This document shows, in pieces, positions 1-6,655 of a DNA stretch of 32,926 bases. Source of the stretch: Clostridiales bacterium (GTDB lineage: Bacteria > Bacillota > Clostridia > Clostridiales > Oxobacteraceae); NCBI GenBank assembly GCA_030016385.1, contig JASEJN010000038.1, forward strand, positions 1 through 32,926. Direction: 5' to 3'. A program made the translations under genes and the position numbers. Each line of letters begins with the position of its first letter. Positions within the stretch are counted from its first letter, which is position 1. The notes beneath the pieces were generated by a model. It searched no databases. It had not been told where the DNA came from and saw only the letters and a program-made list of their open reading frames with translations.

Positions 1-114
1 AAACGAGTTTCAAAAGCTCTTGGATTCTTAAGGCTGCTGGCCTTAGAACTTACAAGACTTGAATCTGCCGAATGAATGTTCAAAATAACATAAGCTCATA
101 TTGCAAATTGAAGT
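1..114 (-). repeat. Truncated copy of composite palindromic repeat (A plus B modules)
   Basis: Read on the minus strand, this stretch matches the left half of the composite repeat at 12405-12609. It has an outer end CTTCAATTTGCAATATGAG (rc of 96-114), then TTATGTTATTTTGAACATTC, then a GGCAGATTCAAG segment leading into a hairpin arm. The arm runs into the conserved loop (AACTCGTTT) exactly at base 1, so the window cuts the element in its central loop. The rest of the gap (115-306) is AT-rich with no gene. It holds one perfect 16-bp palindrome, AAGTCTTTAAAGACTT, at 165-180. Confidence 0.8.
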
Positions 115-306
115 AAAAAGTAGTTTATTAAATTAGTAATTTTAAATATTTGCAATAAAGTTATAAGTCTTTAAAGACTTTGAGAAGATATGAAAAAGAA
201 TAGAAGAAAGAATACATAAAAATATTCATACTCCCTAAAAAATTCTTTTATAAACATATTAAAAAGAAATAGTTTCACGCCTTTGCCGTGTTCCAACATT
301 TATGCG

Positions 307-336
307 TTTACTATTACTTTCATAAATGAGTATAAT
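307..336 (+). promoter_or_regulatory. Putative sigma-A promoter for the flavin reductase gene
   Basis: TTTACT (307-312) and TATAAT (331-336) are separated by 18 bases and lie about 30 bases upstream of the gene at 367. The -10 box is perfect and the -35 box is a 4/6 match. This is inferred from sequence alone. Confidence 0.45.
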
Positions 337-366
337 AAATATATGTGTGTTTGAGAGGTGACTTAA

Positions 367-942
367 TTGCCAAAAATTACATGGAAGCCTGGAACGATGC
401 TGTATCCTGTACCTGTAGTTATGGTAACATGCGGCAGTGTTCCTAAAGATTATAATATTATAACGGTTGCCTGGACCGGTACTGTATGCTCCAATCCTGC
501 AATGACATACATTTCCATAAAGCCTGAGAGATATTCATATGAAATCATTAAAAATACAGGTGAATTCGTCATAAATCTGACTACAGAGAAGCTTGTACGC
601 TCTGCGGACTGTTGCGGTGTAAAATCAGGCAGGAATGTCGACAAATTTACGGAGACAGGGCTTACTCCCGGGAAGGCTAAAAAACTTAAATGCCCGATTA
701 TAGAGGAAAGCCCGGTTAACATAGAATGCAGGGTTAAAAAAATAATAAAATTGGGATCTCATGACATGTTCCTGGCAAGCGTTGTTGCAGTAGATGCAGA
801 TGAGAAATACATCGATAAAGAAGGAAAATTCAAGCTGGATGAGGCAGGAATAGTTTGCTATTCCCACGGGCAGTACTGCGGATTAAAAAAGCCTGTCGGA
901 CATTTTGGATTCTCGGTCAAAAAGAAACGCAGGAGAAAATAA
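367..942 (+). CDS. Flavin reductase family protein (FMN-binding split barrel)
   Basis: This 191-residue protein looks like a flavin reductase-like split-barrel flavoprotein. Such proteins bind FMN and reduce it or pass electrons to partner proteins in the cytoplasm. The N-terminal KPGTMLYPVPVVMVTCG and the following ITVAWTGTVCSNPAMTYIS stretch are typical of the family's FMN-binding strand region. A mid-protein NLTTEKLVRSADCCGVKSG segment fits the clostridial subgroup. The C-terminus is basic (KKKRRRK). The start is TTG at 367, preceded by GAGAGGTG at 352-359; no better ATG keeps the conserved N-terminus. The next gene, a superoxide dismutase, lies 78 bases downstream on the same strand, so the two may form a redox-protection pair. 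The family is clear; the physiological substrate is not. Confidence 0.85.
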   Translation: MPKITWKPGTMLYPVPVVMVTCGSVPKDYNIITVAWTGTVCSNPAMTYISIKPERYSYEIIKNTGEFVINLTTEKLVRSADCCGVKSGRNVDKFTETGLTPGKAKKLKCPIIEESPVNIECRVKKIIKLGSHDMFLASVVAVDADEKYIDKEGKFKLDEAGIVCYSHGQYCGLKKPVGHFGFSVKKKRRRK

Positions 943-1020
943 AAGTATATCAGGGAGTGTAACATTATTTTCTGATTTTCATACTATGGATATTATATAT
1001 GTTTTAAGGAATGATTTAGA

Positions 1021-1605
1021 TTGTTTCAATACACTTACTTTCCTCCATGTTTTATACGACCATGGCAGTTCAATGCTCATGAAATTTATCCATCCCATTT
1101 TGCCTCTCCATTCATGAGAGGTGATGCAAAAGTCGATCACGGCATACGAGCTGCCTTCGCTTTGATAAAAGGAGGACCTCTTGCTCCAGACATAAGAGGT
1201 GTTGTAAACTTTATAGATAAACCAGGAGGTACCTATGTATGTGTCTCAGTCACCGGTCTTCCGGCATATCGTCCTGCAACGGACGGTAACCTTCCAATTG
1301 GTCCCCATGGCTTTCATATCCATGAATTCGGCAACTGCGAAGCAGGGGACCCATCCGAACCATTTAAGGAAGCAGGAGGGCACTGGAATCCGACAAACCA
1401 GCCTCATGGCAATCATGCAGGTGATTTTCCAGTATTATTTTCAAACCATGGCCGTGCCGAAATGTGCTTTTTTACAGATAAATTCAAGGTCAGCGATATA
1501 ATAGGAAAGTCTGTAATAATACATGAAAGTCCGGATGATTACAGAAGTCAGCCTGCAGGTAACTCCGGGAAAAGGCTGGCCTGCGGGGTTATAAAAGTAC
1601 TGTAA
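1021..1605 (+). CDS. sodC: Superoxide dismutase, Cu/Zn type
   Basis: This is a 194-residue Cu/Zn superoxide dismutase, which converts superoxide to oxygen and hydrogen peroxide. The copper ligands are visible: the HIH pair (H99, H101), the bridging H121 in GGHWNP, and H168 in IIHESPDDY. Zinc ligands are H129, H132 and D135 in the shortened HGNHAGD loop. R185 in GKRLACG corresponds to the active-site arginine, and C106/C188 can form the usual disulfide. The family's long zinc loop is compressed here. The start is TTG at 1021, with AAGGA about ten bases upstream; an ATG at 1114 lacks a ribosome binding site. No classical signal peptide or lipobox is seen, although most bacterial SodC proteins are exported, so location is uncertain. 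It follows the flavin reductase gene. Confidence 0.9.
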   Translation: MFQYTYFPPCFIRPWQFNAHEIYPSHFASPFMRGDAKVDHGIRAAFALIKGGPLAPDIRGVVNFIDKPGGTYVCVSVTGLPAYRPATDGNLPIGPHGFHIHEFGNCEAGDPSEPFKEAGGHWNPTNQPHGNHAGDFPVLFSNHGRAEMCFFTDKFKVSDIIGKSVIIHESPDDYRSQPAGNSGKRLACGVIKVL

Positions 1606-1734
1606 AATAAGAATACCTGCCAAATATAAAAACTCAGCAAATATAATTAAATTTTTTTATATTATCCGTAAATAACTTTCAGAATGATATATAATAATAT
1701 GACGAACAGATGAAGATATATGGGAGGTAAAATC

Positions 1735-2718
1735 ATGGTACGATTTGGTGTTATAGGCACAAATACAATCACAGACAAATTTATAAAGGGAGCGTCTCTT
1801 AATAAAAATTTTGTGCTTTCCGCCGTATATTCAAGAACTAAGGAGAGAGGGGAGTACTTCGCAAATAAATACAATATAAGCAATGTTTTTACGGATCTTT
1901 ATGACATGGCAGAAAGCGATGCCTGCGATGCCGTATATATTGCAAGCCCAAATTCACTGCACAGCAGGCAGTCTGTTATCTTTCTGAAAAATAAAAAGCC
2001 TGTTTTATGTGAAAAAGCCGCTGCCTCAAATTCAAAAGAGCTGGCAGAGGTTATAGAAACATCAAAGAAAAACAACGTACTTTTTATGGAAGCGATCAAG
2101 TCTATCGCATTGCCCAATTTCAAGGCAATAAAGGACAACATATATAAAATAGGTACTATCAGAAGATATTTTGGAAACTACTGCCAGTACTCTTCCAGAT
2201 ACGATAAATATAAACAGGGTATCATACTCAATGCCTTCAACCCTGACCTTTCAAACGGCGCTTTAATGGATATCGGCGTATATTGCATACACCCTCTGAT
2301 TCAGCTATTCGGAAAACCTGAAAGCATCAAGGCAAACGGCCTGATTCTTGAGTCAGGAGCAGACGGCGAAGGGAGCATGATCCTTCAATATGAAAATATG
2401 GAAGGAGTAATTATATATTCGAAAATAACCGATTCCTGTATTCCTTCGGAAATCCAGGGAGAGACGGGGAGTATAATTATAGATTCCGTCAACACGCCAA
2501 AAAATATAAAAATACATTATCGTAATGGGAAAATCGAAAATATATCTGTTCCGCAGCTTGAGGACTCTATGTATTATGAGGCATCCGAATTCATAAATTT
2601 AATGAATTCAGGCAGCATAGAATCGTCAATAATAACTCATAGGTTTTCAATGGAGGTTATGAACATAATGGATGAAGCAAGAAGGCAAATAGGCTTGGTT
2701 TATCCTGCAGATAAGTAA
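1735..2718 (+). CDS. Gfo/Idh/MocA family NAD(P)-dependent oxidoreductase
   Basis: This 327-residue cytoplasmic dehydrogenase belongs to the Gfo/Idh/MocA family, which oxidises or reduces sugars, inositols and related polyols with NAD(P). A Rossmann nucleotide-binding start (MVRFGVIGTNTITDKF) is followed by YIASPNSLH and the family's EKP-like motif, here E93-K94-A (LCEKAAASN), where the lysine normally contributes to catalysis. The C-terminal alpha/beta domain includes GALMDIGVYCIHPL, typical of the substrate-binding half. An in-frame ATG at 1720 exists, but GGGAGGT at 1721-1727 is best read as the ribosome binding site for the ATG at 1735. The GH130-type gene follows after 86 bases on the same strand, suggesting joint sugar processing. 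The substrate cannot be named from sequence. Confidence 0.88.
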   Translation: MVRFGVIGTNTITDKFIKGASLNKNFVLSAVYSRTKERGEYFANKYNISNVFTDLYDMAESDACDAVYIASPNSLHSRQSVIFLKNKKPVLCEKAAASNSKELAEVIETSKKNNVLFMEAIKSIALPNFKAIKDNIYKIGTIRRYFGNYCQYSSRYDKYKQGIILNAFNPDLSNGALMDIGVYCIHPLIQLFGKPESIKANGLILESGADGEGSMILQYENMEGVIIYSKITDSCIPSEIQGETGSIIIDSVNTPKNIKIHYRNGKIENISVPQLEDSMYYEASEFINLMNSGSIESSIITHRFSMEVMNIMDEARRQIGLVYPADK

Positions 2719-2804
2719 GCACAGGTGCATTTTTTATATTTGAAGAATACAACCGGAAAATATAAAATATTTCATTTGTCTGAATAATAATGGAGGTTAT
2801 TATT

Positions 2805-3758
2805 ATGCTAAACGTTGAAAGATTAGGAGTAGTACTAAACCCCAAAGATAAATATCATGCTAAATTCAATGCCGGAATGGCAAGAGAGGGTAATCGCGTG
2901 CATATGCTCTATCGGTGGGCTGAAGCTGAATCATCAAAGTGTCCCCCCGATGGGATATCTCCCATAAGCTATGTTCATGATTTTATAGCATATGCAGAGC
3001 TTGATACAAATGGCAAGCTTATAAAAGATTACGATAAACCGTTGATTGCCCCATTTAATGAATGGAGCAAAGCCGGCTGTCAGGATCCGCGCATTATAAT
3101 TTTCGAAGGCATGTTCTATATCTTTTTTACTTCATGGGATTTATCCTGTGCAAGAGTTGGCGTTGCACGCACTAAAGATTTCAAGAATATTGAGCGCCTC
3201 GGCATCATACCAACCGTACAGTTTGATAAAGATGCTTTTATACTGCCCGAGAGAATAAGAGGAAAGATCGTATATATACACAGGATTAATTCTGAAATAC
3301 AGATCGACTATTTTGATTCCTTTGATGAGATGTTTGACAGGCGCTTCTGGGCAAATTATAGCAAACGTATGCATGAAAAAGTTGTAATCAAAAGCGAATT
3401 CCCATGGGAAAATAAAAAAGTCGGCGGCAGCGTACCTCCAATTAGGACAGAGTCCGGATGGTTATTCATTTATCACGGCGTCGCAGATGACAGGGTGCCC
3501 TTCTGTTACCGCACCGGAGCAGCTCTTCTGGACCTTAAAAACCCATCAAAGGTCATAGCAAGGCTGCCCTATCCATTGCTTGAACCACAGACAGACTATG
3601 AAATACACGGGCATGTAAACAACGTGGTTTTTCCACAGGGCGCTTTTATAAACAACGGATGGATTTATATATCCTATGGAGGAGCCGATAGAGTAGTTGC
3701 AATGGCAAGAGTGAAATATGATGAACTTTTAAGTGAATTAGAAAAAAATGCAGTATAA
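2805..3758 (+). CDS. GH130-type beta-mannoside phosphorylase or hydrolase
   Basis: This is a 317-residue five-bladed beta-propeller enzyme of the GH130 type. Members phosphorolyse or hydrolyse beta-mannosides such as mannosyl-glucose or beta-1,2/1,4-manno-oligosaccharides. Supporting motifs are the N-terminal LNPKDKYHAKFNAGMAREGN, the CQDPRI motif around residues 92-97 with the family's conserved acidic residue D94, and GHVNNVVFPQGAF. The final blade has the expected SYGGADRVVAMARV. Length and lack of a signal peptide fit an intracellular enzyme acting on imported oligosaccharides. The start at 2805 is chosen because GGAGGT at 2792-2797 gives ideal spacing; the ATG at 2790 overlaps that site. 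It ends 28 bases before a strong terminator. Phosphorylase and hydrolase subfamilies cannot be separated by eye. Confidence 0.85.
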   Translation: MLNVERLGVVLNPKDKYHAKFNAGMAREGNRVHMLYRWAEAESSKCPPDGISPISYVHDFIAYAELDTNGKLIKDYDKPLIAPFNEWSKAGCQDPRIIIFEGMFYIFFTSWDLSCARVGVARTKDFKNIERLGIIPTVQFDKDAFILPERIRGKIVYIHRINSEIQIDYFDSFDEMFDRRFWANYSKRMHEKVVIKSEFPWENKKVGGSVPPIRTESGWLFIYHGVADDRVPFCYRTGAALLDLKNPSKVIARLPYPLLEPQTDYEIHGHVNNVVFPQGAFINNGWIYISYGGADRVVAMARVKYDELLSELEKNAV

Positions 3759-3785
3759 TATAACGGATTTCCAAATTTATCATGG

Positions 3786-3834
3786 GGTTCCAGAGAGGGG
3801 AGGCCTGGCCGTCCCCTCTCTGGAACCTTTATTT
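3786..3834. terminator. Strong bidirectional Rho-independent terminator
   Basis: A perfect 16-bp stem pairs 3786-3801 (GGTTCCAGAGAGGGGA) with 3812-3827, across a 10-base loop, followed by TTTATTTG on the plus strand. It lies between converging genes: the GH130-type gene (plus) and the hexuloisomerase gene (minus). The minus-strand side lacks a clear T-run (CCCATGATAAATTTGG), so termination is probably better for the plus-strand unit. Confidence 0.85.
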
Positions 3835-3898
3835 GTCAAGCGATATTTTTATGAAACGATTTCCATTCAGTTTGGCATATCAACAGTTAAAAAACTCG

Positions 3899-4438
3899 TC
3901 ACCAATGTCTGGCCGTAGCCTCGCCATTGGAGATATTTTCTTTTTTGCTTAGCATCAGGCACAATGCATCGAGAACTATATGAACGCTCTGGTCAAACAG
4001 CGTGCTGAGCAACTGCACAGATTTTCTCTGTTCTCCCTTATCGCCCTTTGTCGTTCCAGGAACTATTATCAACCTGTCGGCTAATGAGCTTATAGTCGAT
4101 TTTGGTTTGCTTGTAACGCTTATTATAAAACAGCCTTTATCCTTCGCCCTTTTGGTATTCAAAACAACATTTCCGCTCTCTCCGGAACCTGAAATTGAAA
4201 AATATATATCATTTTTTTTAACTGAGGGGTTTATGGTTTCTCCGACTGCATATACATTATAGCCAAGGTGCATCAGCCTCATCGCAAAACTCTTCCCCAT
4301 CAGCCCGGACCGGCCTTCTCCATCTACAAATATGCTGACATCTTTGTTTATGCAGTTTACTACGTCTTCAAGCTGCTTCATATCTACCCTTGAAAGCACA
4401 GACTTTATTTCATCAATTATAACATCCAGTATATTCAT
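3899..4438 (-). CDS. hxlB: 6-phospho-3-hexuloisomerase homologue (SIS domain)
   Basis: This 179-residue sugar-isomerase (SIS) domain protein resembles 6-phospho-3-hexuloisomerase (PHI). PHI interconverts D-arabino-3-hexulose 6-phosphate and fructose 6-phosphate in the ribulose monophosphate route. Motifs include VDGEGRSGLMGKSFAMRL (phosphosugar-binding loop), SISGSGESGNVV at about 81-92, SVTSKPKSTISSLAD, and a late LLSTLFDQS typical of PHI. It is the last gene of the minus-strand operon. Its ATG follows directly on the stop codon of the hxlA-like gene with no gap, so the pair is translationally coupled, as HPS and PHI genes often are. The neighbouring KDG-kinase-like gene raises the possibility that this pair handles a different phosphosugar. 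The family is confident; the substrate is inferred. Confidence 0.85.
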   Translation of the reverse strand: MNILDVIIDEIKSVLSRVDMKQLEDVVNCINKDVSIFVDGEGRSGLMGKSFAMRLMHLGYNVYAVGETINPSVKKNDIYFSISGSGESGNVVLNTKRAKDKGCFIISVTSKPKSTISSLADRLIIVPGTTKGDKGEQRKSVQLLSTLFDQSVHIVLDALCLMLSKKENISNGEATARHW

Positions 4439-5053
4439 CTAAACCATCTCCCTGAATTTCTTTGCGCTGTCCCTGACAGAGCCGGACCTCGTTATGGCAC
4501 CGCCTATTATTACGATATCCGCATCCGCCTTTTTTATATCGGATATATTCCGAAGGTTTACCCCTCCTGCGACAGCAATGCTGCCTATTTCAGGAAATTT
4601 TCCCTTAAATCGCCGAAGGAGTAAAGTCAGACCATTCCCTCCTTCATCCGACGGAGCATGGATACAAAATATCGCATCGCTGAACTTTTTGAGCCCATAT
4701 ATTTTTTTATCATCCAACCCTAAAAGATCTATCATCATCAATTTTTTAAACCTTTTTGTAACTTCCTCACAAGTCATGATTGTATCCACAGAGGATGCGC
4801 CCATTACCGTAGCGATGTCCGCACCGTTTGAAAATGCTGCATTAAATTCATAAGCTCCTTCATCAATGGTCTTCATATCGGCTAAAATCGCTTTTGATGG
4901 GAACAACTCTTTTATACTTCTTACCGAAGATATTCCATAATCCTTTATAAGGGATGTCCCGACTTCAACTATATCTATGTAGGGACCGGCTTCCCCGGCT
5001 ATTTCCTTAGCTCTTTCAATTGTTACTCTATCTATGGCTAACTGTATCTTCAT
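4439..5053 (-). CDS. hxlA: 3-hexulose-6-phosphate synthase homologue (OMPDC superfamily)
   Basis: This 204-residue TIM-barrel protein belongs to the orotidine-monophosphate-decarboxylase superfamily. It is closest in motifs to 3-hexulose-6-phosphate synthase, which condenses formaldehyde with ribulose 5-phosphate or runs in reverse. Visible active-site residues are D8, E30, and D59-K61-D64 in the ADMKTIDEGAYE motif. H132 follows in FCIHAP, with phosphate-binding AGGVN (162-166) and IIGGAIT. The related 3-keto-L-gulonate 6-phosphate decarboxylases share most of these residues, so the exact reaction is open; ADMKTIDEGAYE favours the synthase group. The start at 5053 (MKIQLAIDR) is chosen because it matches the family N-terminus and overlaps the upstream kinase gene by 26 bases. 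Longer starts would read through that gene. Confidence 0.83.
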   Translation of the reverse strand: MKIQLAIDRVTIERAKEIAGEAGPYIDIVEVGTSLIKDYGISSVRSIKELFPSKAILADMKTIDEGAYEFNAAFSNGADIATVMGASSVDTIMTCEEVTKRFKKLMMIDLLGLDDKKIYGLKKFSDAIFCIHAPSDEGGNGLTLLLRRFKGKFPEIGSIAVAGGVNLRNISDIKKADADIVIIGGAITRSGSVRDSAKKFREMV

Positions 5054-6008
5054 ATTCTTTTCCCATCTTTTCTCTAAGATACTGCTGTAATTTTTCACGG
5101 TCAGGCAAGCCTTCATTGTCACCAGGCACCATGACCTGCATAGCGCCTATGGCATTGCCTCTTATCACCGCATCTTTCAATGATAATTTTTCGAGAAGCC
5201 CGCTTATTACGCCTACTGCAAATCCATCGCCGGCTCCAACTGTATCCACTACTTTTTCAACCTTGAAGCCGGGCACCGTATACGACTCATATTCTGTCTT
5301 TACAAATGCGCCTTTGCCTCCCAGCTTTACAATTACCGTCTTTGCACCAAGATTTAAGTAAAAATCCGCTATAGCATCCGGTTCATCGCTTCCTGTAAGC
5401 GTCAGTCCCTCCGATATACCCGGAAGTATCATATCGCATTTTGAAGCTATATCATTTATAACTTTTATCATCTCTTCTTTGCTTTTCCACAGTGAAGGCC
5501 TTAGGTTCGGATCAAACGTTATAGGCAGCCCCTTCTCCCTTGCTCTTCTTATGAGCTCATATGTAGCCTCCCTGCAGCTTTCGGATAATGCAGGGGGTAT
5601 CCCGGTTACGTGGATGTGCCTTACCTTCCCTAAATCTATTTTTTCAACATCTTCCCTGCTTATATGTGATGCAGCGGTACCTCTCCTGAAATATACGACT
5701 TCGGGATCTCCTTTCTCTGTTTTACCCTTTATCTGAAAGGCCGTCGGAAAATTTTCATCAAATGTTACATTGCTTGTATCGATACCTTCGTTTATCAGGA
5801 ATTTCATTATATATTTCCCAAAGGGATCGACTCCGAGCCTCGTAACATACCCGACATGATAGCCTAATCTTTTCAAACCTATACATACATTCACCTCGGC
5901 TCCCGCCAAAGATCTTGTAAATTTCTTCACATCCTCAAGATTGCCGACATAATCTGCTACAAACATCGCCATAGGTTCACCGATCAATATGATTTCAGAC
6001 ATTATCAT
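5028..6008 (-). CDS. kdgK: PfkB-family kinase, 2-dehydro-3-deoxygluconokinase-like
   Basis: This 326-residue ribokinase/PfkB-family kinase most resembles 2-keto-3-deoxygluconate (KDG) kinase, which makes KDPG from KDG and ATP in the cytoplasm. Evidence includes an N-terminal GEPMAMFVAD and the substrate loop SLAGAEVNVCIGLKRLG. FRRGTAASHIS near 107-117 is the region that contacts the carboxylate in KDG kinases. ITFDPNLRPSLW also fits. The C-terminal ATP site is DTVGAGDGFAVG (255-266), with catalytic base D261. The start overlaps the stop of the HExxH gene (ATGA); a second ATG lies two codons later and would have wider spacing from the AAGGGGG site. A KDPG aldolase gene would normally accompany this kinase but is absent from the window. 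A different sugar acid remains possible. Confidence 0.82.
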   Translation of the reverse strand: MIMSEIILIGEPMAMFVADYVGNLEDVKKFTRSLAGAEVNVCIGLKRLGYHVGYVTRLGVDPFGKYIMKFLINEGIDTSNVTFDENFPTAFQIKGKTEKGDPEVVYFRRGTAASHISREDVEKIDLGKVRHIHVTGIPPALSESCREATYELIRRAREKGLPITFDPNLRPSLWKSKEEMIKVINDIASKCDMILPGISEGLTLTGSDEPDAIADFYLNLGAKTVIVKLGGKGAFVKTEYESYTVPGFKVEKVVDTVGAGDGFAVGVISGLLEKLSLKDAVIRGNAIGAMQVMVPGDNEGLPDREKLQQYLREKMGKEYEDTVSHR

Positions 6009-6655
6009 TTAACCCCCTTCATTGCATGAACTTCTTCGTACAGCACTTTGGCCTTATTCTCATCGTGCGGCCATAAAAGCAATATATCAAATAAACCAGG
6101 ATAATAACTAAGACTCAGCAATTCCCTGGCAAATGCCATAGCTGCAATTTCACCAGCTGCTACAAGGCCCGATGTATATTTTATTGGGCCTATATTCCAC
6201 AGCTTCACCCTTTTCTTTCTCGTATATATTTCCTTATCTCTACTTTCGATGAAGTGAAACATTTCATGGGCAATCAACACATCCTCGATTTTCACTCCAT
6301 CAAGCAAACCGCTAAGATTCTCTTCCTTAACTATTTCTTCAGCCTTGTTTACACTATCCATGTAAATCGAGATTCTATCGGGCGCATTGAACCGTGCAAA
6401 CAGTATATAATCTTTGCTATCGCAATCTTCATATCTCGAAATAATCAAGCCGAGGCATTTTGCGTATTCACGGCATGGCCTATAGCCGTATTTATCTTTA
6501 AGCGCGGCTGCTTCCCGCCTTCCGCACTCACCGGCTTTCTCTATTATATCCTCTTTTTCTGCAACCCTGTTACCTATGGGGTCCCTTTTAAATATATAGG
6601 CACCCCAGGTATTTTCATCTATAGTCTTCAACTCATCTATCAATTCTTTTATCAT
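6005..6655 (-). CDS. Unrecognised HExxH-motif protein
   Basis: I do not recognise this 216-residue protein as a named family. It carries HEMFHFIE at 130-137, an HExxH zinc-binding motif. This is followed about 35-45 residues later by a helix GEIAAMAFAREL containing candidate third ligands E169 and E178, the layout expected of a zincin-type metalloprotein. It has no signal peptide or membrane segment. The N-terminal half is charged and helical and contains four cysteines (44, 61, 67, 78). It overlaps the HyuA-like gene upstream and the KdgK-like gene downstream by four bases each, so it is made in step with both. The fixed position suggests a dedicated role, for example substrate processing or maturation of the HyuA-like enzyme. 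That role is inference only. Confidence 0.75.
   Translation of the reverse strand: MIKELIDELKTIDENTWGAYIFKRDPIGNRVAEKEDIIEKAGECGRREAAALKDKYGYRPCREYAKCLGLIISRYEDCDSKDYILFARFNAPDRISIYMDSVNKAEEIVKEENLSGLLDGVKIEDVLIAHEMFHFIESRDKEIYTRKKRVKLWNIGPIKYTSGLVAAGEIAAMAFARELLSLSYYPGLFDILLLWPHDENKAKVLYEEVHAMKGVK

Noticed and set aside
1662..1883. Minus-strand 73-codon frame upstream of the oxidoreductase
   Set aside because: It overlaps the start of the Gfo/Idh/MocA gene, has no ribosome binding site and reads as AT-rich hydrophobic noise.
2719..2740. GCAC/GTGC with T-run as a terminator between the oxidoreductase and GH130-type genes
   Set aside because: The loop would be only two bases, so the stem cannot form as drawn; the genes are treated as co-transcribed.
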